Assembly: GCA_023444055.1 (NCBI GenBank)
Contig: JAEZRV010000031.1
Coordinates: forward strand, 4,658 to 68,657
Length of the DNA: 64,000 bases
Source: Bacillota bacterium
GTDB lineage: Bacteria > Bacillota > Clostridia > Acetivibrionales > DSM-1351
Direction of reading: 5' to 3'
Positions 8,249 through 17,730 of this stretch are shown here, piece by piece (position 1 is the stretch's first letter; every line of letters begins with the position of its first letter). The position numbers and the translations under genes are program-made. The notes beneath the pieces were generated by a model that was given only the letters and a program-made list of their open reading frames with translations, searched no databases and was not told the origin of the DNA.

Positions 8249-9457
8249 ATGAATACAGATTTCATTACATCAATCAATGATTTATCAAATCCTATACTAG
8301 GGTTAATTGAGGTGACACAAAAATGTAATCTTAATTGTCCAATATGCTTTAGAAGATTGAAAAATCAATCTGGATGCAGTATGTCCAAAGAACTAGAGTT
8401 TGGTGACATAATAGAAAGGTTGGAAAGATTGAAAAAAGAAAGGCCAGATATTGATCCGACAATTGCGCTGACAGGAGGGGAACCCACTTTACGTGATGAC
8501 CTTCCCGACTTAATAGCCAGGATTCATGTAATGGGCTTTAAGCGAACAGAAGTTATGACAAATGGAATAAGGCTTGCTGAGGATATTGATTATGTAAAGG
8601 ATCTTAAAAAAGCAGGATTGAGTCAAATGGGGTTGCAGTTTGATGGGTTCAATAATAACGCATACCAGTTAATGCGGGGAAAAGAACTGGCTGAAACGAA
8701 AAGAAAAGCATTAGAGAACCTAAAAACTGTGAAACAGGCAACAATACTTGCAGCATGTATTATGCGGGGTATTAACGATGGAGAAATCGGATCTATTATA
8801 GGTTATGCAGTAGAAAATAAAGACTTTATAGAACATGTTAATTTTCAATCTTTTATACGAAATAGTAACAACTCTGATAAATTTGATTTGGCTTATATTT
8901 ATAATAAGGATGAGATTGTAAATAGCATTGAATGTCAGACGAAAAGGCAGATTAGGAAGGAGCATTTCACATCTCCAGCTACTATTCTTCCAGTTCCGGA
9001 GTTTATAGAGGCGGTTAGTAAAAAACCACAAAAACAGTATTTTCCACTGTTTCATGAGCATTGTAACTTAACAACTTATGTATATGTTACAAAAAACAAA
9101 ACTCTAATTCCGGTACAGGAGGCACTTAATATGAACTCCTTACTTAAGTATTTAGAGAAAATAACAAATGAATTGAATAATACCAATTCATTTGGCAAAA
9201 GGACTTTCTTAATGATGAAATTGACACTGAATATGTTTCAATTAATTAAAAGACGTATTTTTAGAAAAATGCTGTATTCATCAATATTAAAGAAAGAATT
9301 TGATCCCCTATCAAATTTAAAGGAAATTCTAATGATTAGTTGTGAGAACTATATGGGGGAGCATCAGTTTGACTATGAGAGGAATAAGAAGTGTGGTCTT
9401 TTTTTCTTGGAGGCTGAGGATTTGATTCGTCCATTTTGTCAACATGAACGATATTAA
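8249..9457 (+). CDS. Radical SAM enzyme with CxxxCxxC and GGEPT motifs
   Basis: A 402-residue radical SAM protein. VTQKCNLNCPICF supplies cysteines 26, 30 and 33, and LTGGEPTLRDDLPDLI contains the GGE motif that contacts SAM. From memory this pairing resembles archaeal Tes/MJ0619-type lipid-modifying radical SAM proteins, but that similarity is short and unproven. The C-terminus has further cysteines (SCENYM, KKCGLF, PFCQHE) that could bind an auxiliary cluster. ATG 8249 has TAGGAGAGGG directly upstream; an in-frame ATG at 8234 inside the preceding gene is less likely. It sits between a B12-type radical SAM gene and the UbiA gene, so action on a prenylated or lipid intermediate is plausible. 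Confidence 0.8.
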   Translation: MNTDFITSINDLSNPILGLIEVTQKCNLNCPICFRRLKNQSGCSMSKELEFGDIIERLERLKKERPDIDPTIALTGGEPTLRDDLPDLIARIHVMGFKRTEVMTNGIRLAEDIDYVKDLKKAGLSQMGLQFDGFNNNAYQLMRGKELAETKRKALENLKTVKQATILAACIMRGINDGEIGSIIGYAVENKDFIEHVNFQSFIRNSNNSDKFDLAYIYNKDEIVNSIECQTKRQIRKEHFTSPATILPVPEFIEAVSKKPQKQYFPLFHEHCNLTTYVYVTKNKTLIPVQEALNMNSLLKYLEKITNELNNTNSFGKRTFLMMKLTLNMFQLIKRRIFRKMLYSSILKKEFDPLSNLKEILMISCENYMGEHQFDYERNKKCGLFFLEAEDLIRPFCQHERY

Positions 9458-9480
9458 TTTAAAATATGAGGAGGAGAGAG

Positions 9481-10416
9481 ATGAAAACAATCAAAAGCTT
9501 TTTTATTTTAGTCAGGTGGGAGTACATGCCATCCGCAATCAATGAAACGGGAATCCCAGCATTATTAGCATTACTATTTATCCCAATTTCTTCACAGTAT
9601 GTATTCAATGTCATTATGAGTTTACTGATATGGTATGGTGCACATTTTATAGGTTCTCAAATTAATAATATAAGTGATTATAATGCGGACGAAAAATTTA
9701 AATCATATATTTCGGATTCAATCGATTACTTTGGTGTAAAAAAAGTAAAGTGGATGATCATTATAGAGACATTGATTGTTTCGGTACTAACCATAGGAAT
9801 GTCGGTAATTCGTAAGCAGCCAATGCTGATGATTTTGTGGCTGTTAGGTCTGTTCTTTGCGTATGCTTATTCAATGAAACCATTTAATTTCAAGTCCAGG
9901 ACAGTAATGAATCCGATTACCTTGGCATTAGTTTTATATTTAGTTCCGATGTTATTTTCTTATTTATTAATAGCTGGTAGCTTTCATAAACTGGCTGTGA
10001 TCACTATTATTATTTTCGGTATTCAGATGATTCCAATGTTCTTTATGGACGAGATAAGTGATTATGAAGAGGATAAGGAGGCAAATGTAATGAATCCATG
10101 TGTTACATTCGGCCGCCGAAAAACAATTATGATTGCTACCGTAATAGGAGCTGTCTCAAATGCAGCGATGTTGTTTTACTGGTTTTTTTACATATCGCAT
10201 AATTCTTCTTTCAAAATGGTGTTTTTTATTACTGGATTGATATTTTATTCTTTTGTAATCTTTGATTTTATTCGAATTTATAGAATGTCAGAACCAACAT
10301 TATTGAAAGATGAAACTAAGTTAATGAAACTAAAGAAAAGTATTCATACTCCAGTATGGCTTATGGGGAATGGAGTAGCCACGTTATTATTGATATTTGA
10401 GAGATGGGTAAAATGA
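9481..10416 (+). CDS. UbiA-family membrane prenyltransferase
   Basis: This 311-residue polytopic membrane protein has about eight hydrophobic segments and two Asp-rich loops: NNISDYNAD (about 62-70) and DEISDYEED (about 190-198). These correspond to the UbiA motifs NDxxDxxxD and DxxxDxxxD that bind Mg-prenyl diphosphate. Family members transfer prenyl chains to aromatic rings (UbiA, MenA), to a sugar phosphate (DPPR synthase) or to glycerol phosphate (DGGGP synthase). The prenyl donor is probably made by the first gene of the operon. The start is ATG 9481 with AGGAGGAGAG upstream; ATG 9466 would place that ribosome binding site inside the gene. It ends in an ATGA overlap with the next gene. 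Confidence 0.88.
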   Translation: MKTIKSFFILVRWEYMPSAINETGIPALLALLFIPISSQYVFNVIMSLLIWYGAHFIGSQINNISDYNADEKFKSYISDSIDYFGVKKVKWMIIIETLIVSVLTIGMSVIRKQPMLMILWLLGLFFAYAYSMKPFNFKSRTVMNPITLALVLYLVPMLFSYLLIAGSFHKLAVITIIIFGIQMIPMFFMDEISDYEEDKEANVMNPCVTFGRRKTIMIATVIGAVSNAAMLFYWFFYISHNSSFKMVFFITGLIFYSFVIFDFIRIYRMSEPTLLKDETKLMKLKKSIHTPVWLMGNGVATLLLIFERWVK

Positions 10417-11702
10417 GATTATTGTTTATTGCACCACCAATAGGAAAAATGGCAAGCAAGTATTTGGCTCCACCTCTTGGAATCGGCATATTAGCTGGCT
10501 TAACTCCTAACCATTATGAAATAAAGTTTATAGATGGCAATATTGAATCAGTCGATATTTTAGAAGGGTGGGATATTGTTGCAATTACAGTATCCACACC
10601 AGCTGCTCAGGCTGCATTTGAAATAGCAAAACAATATCAAAAAACCGGTGCCTTAATAGTAATGGGAGGTATGCATCCAACGGTTATGCCTGAAGAATGC
10701 CTTACTTATGCAGATGTTATTTTCATTGGCGAAAGTGAAGTAACCTGGGGTGAGTTTCTTAAAGATTTTGAAGAAGGAAGTTATAGATCAGTTTATAAAG
10801 CTCAGACGGAAATGAATCCCTTGAAAATCCCACGAATTCCAAGAGAAATTTTTAGTAAAAGGGGTTATTTGGTAACAAGAACAGTATTAATGAGCAGAGG
10901 ATGTCCCAATTCATGTGAATTTTGTTTGGTTAAGAAAATATATGGATCTACCTACAGAACAAGAGAAATTGCCAAAATAATTGAGGAAATCAGAAGTTTT
11001 CCGAAAGGTGGAATGCCGGTAATTGTATTTGTTGATGATAACATTGTTGGAAATAGAGAATTTGCAAAAGAATTTTTTAAGGCACTTATTCCTCTAAAAA
11101 TAAAATGGTTTAGTCAATGTTCCATTAGCATTGCAAATGATGATGAATTACTGGATTTGGCAAAAAAAAGTGGTTGTATTGGACTATTTATTGGATTTGA
11201 ATCCATTGATGAAAATAACCTGATTTCCAATCGTAAAAATGTCAACAAGACATCTTCTTTTATTGAGCAAATTAATAAGATTAGAAAAAAGAAAATCATA
11301 GTTCATGGTGCATTCATTTTTGGTTTTGAAAATGATAACACCGAAATATTTGACAAAACGCTTGAATTTGCAAGAAAAGCAAAATTAGATGTAGCTAACT
11401 TTGGAATATTGGTTCCATATCCAGGAACCCCTCTTTATGATCAGTATAGTCTGGAAAACAGGATTTTCGACTATCAATGGAAGAACTATGACGCTGCTCA
11501 TGTAGTCTTTACACCTCATAATATGAAACCTATGGAATTACAACAGGGGCAGTATTATGCGATGAAGAAATTTTATTCATGGAAGAATATTGTTCTGCGT
11601 ATTTTAGCGAATCCTAGTTCTTTGAATATTATTTTAAATCTTTCGCAGATAAATGTAGTAAAGGAGTTGAAGAAGATTGTTCAAGAAAGTAGTTTCAATT
11701 AG
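10413..11702 (+). CDS. Second B12-binding-domain radical SAM enzyme
   Basis: A 429-residue protein with an N-terminal cobalamin-type domain (APPLGIGILAGL, then GGMHPTVMPEE) and a radical SAM domain with SRGCPNSCEFC (cysteines 164, 168, 171). FGFEND and PYPGTPLYDQY match the later strands of the family. It is related in plan to the gene at 6870, but the two sequences differ enough to suggest different steps. Likely roles are C-methylation or radical rearrangement of the pathway intermediate. ATG 10413 is used because it forms an ATGA overlap with the UbiA stop; an in-frame ATG at 10404 is an alternative. The last 26 bp overlap the next gene. Confidence 0.85.
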   Translation: MRLLFIAPPIGKMASKYLAPPLGIGILAGLTPNHYEIKFIDGNIESVDILEGWDIVAITVSTPAAQAAFEIAKQYQKTGALIVMGGMHPTVMPEECLTYADVIFIGESEVTWGEFLKDFEEGSYRSVYKAQTEMNPLKIPRIPREIFSKRGYLVTRTVLMSRGCPNSCEFCLVKKIYGSTYRTREIAKIIEEIRSFPKGGMPVIVFVDDNIVGNREFAKEFFKALIPLKIKWFSQCSISIANDDELLDLAKKSGCIGLFIGFESIDENNLISNRKNVNKTSSFIEQINKIRKKKIIVHGAFIFGFENDNTEIFDKTLEFARKAKLDVANFGILVPYPGTPLYDQYSLENRIFDYQWKNYDAAHVVFTPHNMKPMELQQGQYYAMKKFYSWKNIVLRILANPSSLNIILNLSQINVVKELKKIVQESSFN

Positions 11703-14700
11703 TCTTATTATTATCTTTGTACTATTACTTGCTAATCCTGTAACTGTGAACGCAGTTTCTGTTACAGAGGAACAGTTAGAAGACTCTATTGTAAAGGCCG
11801 GAAATTATTTGATGTCTCTTCAGACAGAACGGGGATTATGGCAGGCTGGAATTAGGATTAATCCTAGGGAAACCGCGTATTTTATGGTAACTGCTAAGTA
11901 TTTACAGATAAAAGATATGGAAAAAGATTTGCAAACATCAGCAACATGGCTTTTGGAGCATATCAATGAAGATGGAGGCTGGGGATTTTTTGATGAAGGT
12001 GGAAAGTCAGATGTTTCAATAACTGCTATAGTTAGATTAGCGTTGATTGTAAATGGTGTAGATGAAGAATGTGAAGAACTAAAAAGAAGTGCTATCTTTG
12101 TTGAAAATAATGGCGGATTAAAAAATTCAGATATCTTCTGTAAAACATTCTATTCACTTTTTGACCTTTGCGGAGAACCTTGGGAAAGCCCGCAGTCAGA
12201 AATATTTTTTCCAGACCTGTCAATATTGTACTTTGATAATACCGATGAGCACAGTCCATATTCCAGTATGGCATGGGGACGAGAGGCTGGTATTGCCATG
12301 AGTGTAATCAAAGAGTATCAAAAAAGAGAAAATCTACATATCAAGGCACAAGAGTTAAATTTAGCCGAGCAATGGATGGTATCACACCAATTGGAAGATG
12401 GGTGCTGGTATACTCTTTTGGGTACCTGCCTTAATATGATTGCATTGTATGAAATAGACAGCGTAAAACATGCACCACGAATTAGTAAAGGCATGGCGTG
12501 GATTAACAGTAACAGGGCTCCCGATGGATATCAAAAAAGATTTGTATTAAGTGTCTGGGATACATCGTTTGCCATTAGTGCTTTACGAAAATCAAATATA
12601 GATTCTTCGGCTGAGAGTCTGCTAAAGGCAGCAACCTGGATTATGAATGCTCAGACTCAAGGAGGAGGCTACAATTGGTCAAATGTCCCTTCAGGTGGCT
12701 GGTCATACAATGAATATAATATACTCTATCCTGATAACGATGATACCGCATTAGTCATCACTGCATTAAATGATTTGCGTTTTACCTCGTATTCTACTGA
12801 ATATAGGAAAAGAATGGCTATAGAGAAAGGAAAAGAATGGCTTTTATATATGCAGAACGATGATGGAGGCTGGGGAACCTTTGAGCGGTTTGATGGCGAT
12901 AAGGTTTATAAAGATCCGACAGAATCAACAGAGGATCCAAGCGTAGCTGATATTACAGGACATGTACTGACCGCGCTGGCCTCATGTGGTTACACTGTAG
13001 ATGATCCTGTTATACAAAAGTGCATCGAATATATTAAGAAGGATCAAAATGATCAGGGGGCCTGGTATGGAAGATGGGGACTGTGTTACTTGTATGGCAC
13101 GTCCTGTATCCTGCAAGGTTTATCAGACATAGGATATGGTATGACAGATGAATTCGTTGCAAAGGCGGCAGATTGGATTATTGCTCAGCAGAATAATGAT
13201 GGCGGCTGGGGAGAACATTTTGCATGGTGGAGTGAGAAGAATGGAATTACTTTTACAGAGATGGGACCCAGTACTCCAGAACAGACTGCTTGGGCTATTA
13301 TGGCATTAATGAAAGTAGACTCGAATAAATACATGAACCAAATTGAAGAGGGGGTACAGTATCTAATTCAAAATCAGGAGGAGTATGGAGGCTGGGAACA
13401 TCCATATTATACCGTTCTTGGTCTGAATCCATATAAGAATCCTTATTACCCTCATTATTTTTCATTAGCAGCTCTTTCTGATTACGCGAAAATTAAGGGA
13501 ATTGCTATTAATACACCTGCCGAAAATGGAGAGATTAGAACAGATCGGGAAACTTATTTAATGATAGATAAATTCTCCTATGAAGATGTTACTGAAGATG
13601 CAATGAGCTCTATAAAAAAAGGTGTTCTAAATATCAATTTTGAAGAAACCGGGAAAAATAAATTTTTATTAGGTTTATATAATGATAGCAAAGATGAATT
13701 AGAGGATGTAATTGTAACAGTCTATGATGAAAGTAATAATGATATTATTGTGGCTTATGATTTTGATACTCTAAAAGGAGAAGAAAGAATATCTAAAAGC
13801 CTTTCTTTCTCAAGTGAAAAAGAAAATCAGAAAAATATAAAAATTGTATCCACATATACAGCAAGAGGAGAAGAGAGAAAAATAAGTGACAGTTATCAAG
13901 TTTCTTTAACCAAGGAAAGCAATGTCAATTTTTCCACTTCGACAATAATTATTATTGTTATTATAGTGCTGCTGTGTATTTGTTTGTTCGTAATATTCAA
14001 AAATACGAATAAGCAATTGATGAAATTCGCTTTTAAGAATTTAGGCAGAAACAGAACCCGTACAATTCTGACTTTTATAGGAATTGTGATTGGAATCTCT
14101 GCTACGGCTGGTTCCATATCATTAGGACAAGCGTTTGACCAAAAGTTAAGAAAGGACTTTGAAAGCTTTGGAGCAGGTAGAATTATTGTACTGCCAGAAA
14201 AGGTAGATATCAGTGTTTCTCCGCCAGCGCAGACATTTGAGAAATCAGCATCGCTACGTCTGGACGATGATGTGGTGGATGAACTTAAAAAAATTGAAAA
14301 TGTTAAGAGTGTTTGCCCGGTTATGAATTATGAGACGACAGTTACTTTTAAGGGCGAGAGTACAAATTGCTTTATTCAGTTTGTGGACCTTGACACATTC
14401 AATCAGATGACACCATTAAAAATTGACAAAGGAAGTGTGTTGGAAAAGGGGGACGGGCTGACAGCAAATGTTGGATATGATATAAGTACAAAGGCTTTTT
14501 CCGACACAATAGAAGTTGGCGATACATTAAAAATTGGTAACCTCGAAGTCAATACAAAAGGAGTTTTTCAAGAGACAGATGGGATGTCAGGAAGGATAGA
14601 ATCCATTGTGACACCAAATATTGTGATTTACCTTCCGCTGGAGATGGCCGATAAGTTTGTGAGTAAAGATTATTATGATGTAATCGAAGTGAAGGTAATT

Positions 14701-15210
14701 GATAAAAATGAAACAAAAGCAACGGATGAAAAAATCAACAACATTTTGAAAGATAAGTATCCGAATCGAATTTTTAGCACTGTATATACTGAAAAGCTGC
14801 AAAGCACAGTTTCAGAAATACTATATCAATTTGATCTAATTATATCATTCATAGGAGTCTTCTGCCTGCTGGTAAGCGGAATTGGTATTATGAACATGGT
14901 CATTGTAAATATAACGGAGCGACGTCAGGAAATAGGAATTATGATGGCGGTAGGAGCTCCATATAAGATAATTATAAAAACTTTAATTTTAGAGCTGGCA
15001 TGCCTTGGAATTATGGGGGGGATTGCAGGCTTTGTCGGAGGCTTATTGGTAGTATTGATTACACAGCATATTGCACAAATATTAACGGTACCTAATTTTG
15101 CCTTTATATTGAGTCTATCTCTTTTCTTAGGGCTAGCAATTGTTTTATTCTTTGGAGTAGTACCAATTAAAAAAACACTGAAAAAAGAACCAATTGAGGC
15201 GTTGAGATGA
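11677..15210 (+). CDS. Class II terpene cyclase (squalene-hopene-cyclase-like) fused to a MacB/FtsX-type permease
   Basis: A 1177-residue fusion. Residues 1-26 form a signal peptide or anchor (MFKKVVSISL, ending near VNA). Residues about 30-605 are an alpha/alpha toroid with repeated QW-type motifs (EDGGWGFF, NDDGGWGTF, NNDGGWGEH) and the squalene-hopene-cyclase hallmark: GGWS, then YPDNDDTALVITAL. The DxDD acid motif is D353-N-D355-D356, close to its place in known cyclases. A linker with beta-rich character (about 610-755) leads to a hydrophobic segment at 757-774 and a MacB-type permease (FKNLGRNRTRTILTF; a large extracytoplasmic domain; three final membrane segments; ending KKEPIEALR). 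The predicted topology puts the cyclase outside the membrane. The start is TTG with AAGGAG 10 bp upstream. The cognate ATPase follows by 9 bp. I know of no described fusion of this kind. The cyclase may act on a prenylated product as it is exported. Confidence 0.85.
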   Translation: MFKKVVSISLIIIFVLLLANPVTVNAVSVTEEQLEDSIVKAGNYLMSLQTERGLWQAGIRINPRETAYFMVTAKYLQIKDMEKDLQTSATWLLEHINEDGGWGFFDEGGKSDVSITAIVRLALIVNGVDEECEELKRSAIFVENNGGLKNSDIFCKTFYSLFDLCGEPWESPQSEIFFPDLSILYFDNTDEHSPYSSMAWGREAGIAMSVIKEYQKRENLHIKAQELNLAEQWMVSHQLEDGCWYTLLGTCLNMIALYEIDSVKHAPRISKGMAWINSNRAPDGYQKRFVLSVWDTSFAISALRKSNIDSSAESLLKAATWIMNAQTQGGGYNWSNVPSGGWSYNEYNILYPDNDDTALVITALNDLRFTSYSTEYRKRMAIEKGKEWLLYMQNDDGGWGTFERFDGDKVYKDPTESTEDPSVADITGHVLTALASCGYTVDDPVIQKCIEYIKKDQNDQGAWYGRWGLCYLYGTSCILQGLSDIGYGMTDEFVAKAADWIIAQQNNDGGWGEHFAWWSEKNGITFTEMGPSTPEQTAWAIMALMKVDSNKYMNQIEEGVQYLIQNQEEYGGWEHPYYTVLGLNPYKNPYYPHYFSLAALSDYAKIKGIAINTPAENGEIRTDRETYLMIDKFSYEDVTEDAMSSIKKGVLNINFEETGKNKFLLGLYNDSKDELEDVIVTVYDESNNDIIVAYDFDTLKGEERISKSLSFSSEKENQKNIKIVSTYTARGEERKISDSYQVSLTKESNVNFSTSTIIIIVIIVLLCICLFVIFKNTNKQLMKFAFKNLGRNRTRTILTFIGIVIGISATAGSISLGQAFDQKLRKDFESFGAGRIIVLPEKVDISVSPPAQTFEKSASLRLDDDVVDELKKIENVKSVCPVMNYETTVTFKGESTNCFIQFVDLDTFNQMTPLKIDKGSVLEKGDGLTANVGYDISTKAFSDTIEVGDTLKIGNLEVNTKGVFQETDGMSGRIESIVTPNIVIYLPLEMADKFVSKDYYDVIEVKVIDKNETKATDEKINNILKDKYPNRIFSTVYTEKLQSTVSEILYQFDLIISFIGVFCLLVSGIGIMNMVIVNITERRQEIGIMMAVGAPYKIIIKTLILELACLGIMGGIAGFVGGLLVVLITQHIAQILTVPNFAFILSLSLFLGLAIVLFFGVVPIKKTLKKEPIEALR

Positions 15211-15219
15211 GGTGGATAG

Positions 15220-15912
15220 ATGATTATTAAAGCACGAAACCTATCAAAAGTTTATAACCAGAATTCAGAAGCTGAATTTTTTGGTATCAGGGATGTATCA
15301 TTAGAAATTGACAAAGGCGAATTAATTGCCATTGTTGGTCCCAGTGGAGCGGGTAAAACAACTTTATTTAACATGTTGGGAACTCTAGATACTCCTACCT
15401 TTGGGCAATTAGAAATTAAGGACAAGAATATTTTGAGTCTGGATTATAACGAAAAGTCAAAACTTCGTAATGAAGTGATAGGATTTATATTTCAACAGTT
15501 TCGCTTAATACCTACCTTATCTGCCTTAGATAATGCATTGCTACCTCTTCTTGTTAGTGAATCAGGAATTGATTTACCTAAAAAAGAGAAAGTGATTCAA
15601 TTGTTTCATAAGTATGGATTGAAAAATCAGTTAAACAAATACCCCAGCCAGTTATCCGGGGGAGAGCAGCAAAGAGTAGCGATTATCAGGGCTTTGGTTA
15701 ATGAGCCTGATATTATTTTGGCGGATGAACCAACTGGGAGTTTGGATAGCAAGATGTCAGCGTTTGTATTTGATACATTACAACAGATTCATGAGGAAGA
15801 TGGTAAGACTGTCATTTATATTACTCATAATATGAATCTGGTTAAAAAGGCCGGTAGGATTATTAAAATTGAAGATGGGAGTGTGGTTTTAGATGAAACA
15901 TGTGTGTATTAA
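15220..15912 (+). CDS. ABC transporter ATPase (MacB/LolD type)
   Basis: A 230-residue ATPase with Walker A GPSGAGKTT, Q-loop FQQF, signature LSGGEQQ, Walker B ILADEPTGSLDS and the switch histidine in ITHN. The sequence is of the LolD/MacB subgroup that partners FtsX-fold permeases, which fits the permease half of the preceding fusion. It should hydrolyse ATP in the cytoplasm to drive mechanotransmission or export of a lipid-like product. ATG 15220 has GAGGTGG upstream, 9 bp after the permease stop. Its 3' end overlaps the next gene by 20 bp. Confidence 0.93.
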   Translation: MIIKARNLSKVYNQNSEAEFFGIRDVSLEIDKGELIAIVGPSGAGKTTLFNMLGTLDTPTFGQLEIKDKNILSLDYNEKSKLRNEVIGFIFQQFRLIPTLSALDNALLPLLVSESGIDLPKKEKVIQLFHKYGLKNQLNKYPSQLSGGEQQRVAIIRALVNEPDIILADEPTGSLDSKMSAFVFDTLQQIHEEDGKTVIYITHNMNLVKKAGRIIKIEDGSVVLDETCVY

Positions 15913-16903
15913 TGCCCCGGTAAGCTCATTCGAGGCGGCCAGGAAGGCAATTGATGCTGGAGCGGATGAAATTTATTGTGGTGTGCGCTTAAAAGGAATT
16001 AAGCATGTTACTTTTAATGGCAGGCCAAGCTATGGCAGCCTTGTAGACTTTGCTGAGTTAGCAAAAGTTACAGAGTATGCCCATGCCAGAAATAGCAAGG
16101 TAAACTTTTTACTTAACCTACCATTTATGGCTGACATTTTGGAGTTTCTGGCAAAACCGCATATAAGGCAGGCAGTAAAGGCAGAGGTAGATAGTTTTAT
16201 AGTAGCTGACTTAGGTTTGATTCTATTATTAGAACAGATGAAAGTGAAAACGCCAATACATGTAGGAAGTTTTGCTACAGTTAGAAATCAGGAAGCTATT
16301 AGCTTTTATTCACAGTTCAATGTAACAAGAGTAGTTGCTCCGCCGGATACCACATTAAAAGAATTATCCAGCTTGGCCAATAATCCATACAATATAGAAA
16401 TAGAGGCGTTTATTCACGGTCAGGGGTGCTCTAACGTTAATGGGAATTGCTATTTATCCCATTCTTATAAAGCGCAAAGTGTTGAATTCCCGGATGATCC
16501 GCTATGGAAATTAGATAACGACAAATCATTTGTTTCAATTGGTATTCGTAATCCCTGTATGTTCACTTTTCAAATGGAGGATTGGAAAAGTGGTGAAAAA
16601 ATGAATCACAACTGTTTGAATTGCTTTCCGTTCTGTTCATTATGTTATCTGCCGGATCTTTTAAAAACAAATGTTTCTGTCTTAAAAATTGAAGGTAGAT
16701 GCCAGCCAGTAGAATATCAAGAGCGGGTTCCAAGGGAGTATGCAGCTCTAATTAAGCTTTTGGAAAGTAATGATATAAAAGGCTATGAGAAGTATTTAGA
16801 AAATCTAAAGCGGACAACTCCGGAACTTCAGGGGGTCTGTCAGCTGAAGAAATGTTTTTATGAAAGAGGTGGTATAGATGAATCAGTTAGTACAGTGTAT
16901 TGA
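15893..16903 (+). CDS. Peptidase U32 family protein, UbiU-like
   Basis: A 336-residue U32 TIM-barrel protein. The N-terminus (INAPVSSFEAARKAIDAGADEIYCG) is typical of the family, and EAFIHGQGC with GNCYLSH gives cysteines 179 and 186, followed by NPC at 222, the spacing style of the Fe-S ligands of UbiU. Extra cysteines CLNCFPFCSLC (241-251) could hold a second cluster. UbiU works with UbiV to hydroxylate quinone rings without oxygen; I infer a similar reaction, not a protease. The start lies inside the ATPase gene (20-bp overlap) and the end overlaps the next U32 gene by 26 bp, so the pair is co-translated as expected for a heterodimer. Confidence 0.8.
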   Translation: MKHVCINAPVSSFEAARKAIDAGADEIYCGVRLKGIKHVTFNGRPSYGSLVDFAELAKVTEYAHARNSKVNFLLNLPFMADILEFLAKPHIRQAVKAEVDSFIVADLGLILLLEQMKVKTPIHVGSFATVRNQEAISFYSQFNVTRVVAPPDTTLKELSSLANNPYNIEIEAFIHGQGCSNVNGNCYLSHSYKAQSVEFPDDPLWKLDNDKSFVSIGIRNPCMFTFQMEDWKSGEKMNHNCLNCFPFCSLCYLPDLLKTNVSVLKIEGRCQPVEYQERVPREYAALIKLLESNDIKGYEKYLENLKRTTPELQGVCQLKKCFYERGGIDESVSTVY

Positions 16904-17714
16904 TAGTTATGCTCTAAAGGATATTGAGAGCATTCAAATTCCACAAGAAACTTCTGAACTACGATTTGGGGATGAATTTTGTTTCAAAAAGTGCTTATCG
17001 GATGAACAGTTGGATGCAGCGAAAAACTTAACTCAAAAGTATGGAAAAAGATTATCTTTCATTTATCCGCGACTGAATGATTATGAAATAAATTTGGTAA
17101 AGGAGCAGTTATGTAAGATAAATGCATATGATTTGCCAGTTTATATCATTGCGAATGATTTTGGTATCAGCCAAATCAAAAAATCACTATCTTTAAAGAA
17201 CTTAAGGGTAATATTAGGCCGGCAGACCATCTCAGTACCAATGAGAGCCAGGCCTGCCATGCCTTCAGTCATGGGGAGGGATAATATAATTTCAAATTTT
17301 GCAGATAAGAAATTATTTCATTTATCAAATTTGAATTACAAATTAACTCTAAAATTTTTAAAAAGTAATGATATTTATGGAGTTGAATTCGATTATATCC
17401 CTGAGTCATTTCCACTAATCAGGAAATTACAAAAAGAGGGTATGCAAATTTATATCCATAAAAGTAATGTAATGGTCGCATTGACTAGAAATTGTCACAC
17501 AAAAAGGATCATTTGCAAAGAGGGTACTAGCTGTGGACTAACTTGTAAGAATAATAAATTCCATTTATATCACGAAGTAACAAAAGAACTATTTTTGGAT
17601 GGAAATGCAATATTAGCAGCAATACCCTTTAAGGAGGAAGATATTCAAGAATTAAATAATGAGAATTTTAGTTTAATTGATAGTCATAATTGGATAAAAG
17701 AATACATCAAGTAA
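16878..17714 (+). CDS. Peptidase U32-like protein, UbiV-like partner
   Basis: A 278-residue protein, shorter than its neighbour, as UbiV is relative to UbiU-type partners. The cysteines cluster at CHTKRIIC (206, 213) and CGLTC (219, 223), four ligands suitable for a 4Fe-4S cluster, plus C35 and C39. The fold pattern (YPRLND, VYIIANDFGI, VEFDYIPES) suits a U32 barrel. It is assigned as the UbiV-like half mainly from position, length and cysteines; the sequence is divergent. ATG 16878 has AGAGGTGG upstream and overlaps the preceding gene. Confidence 0.65.
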   Translation: MNQLVQCIDSYALKDIESIQIPQETSELRFGDEFCFKKCLSDEQLDAAKNLTQKYGKRLSFIYPRLNDYEINLVKEQLCKINAYDLPVYIIANDFGISQIKKSLSLKNLRVILGRQTISVPMRARPAMPSVMGRDNIISNFADKKLFHLSNLNYKLTLKFLKSNDIYGVEFDYIPESFPLIRKLQKEGMQIYIHKSNVMVALTRNCHTKRIICKEGTSCGLTCKNNKFHLYHEVTKELFLDGNAILAAIPFKEEDIQELNNENFSLIDSHNWIKEYIK

Positions 17715-17730
17715 TTCTGGAGGAAATTTA

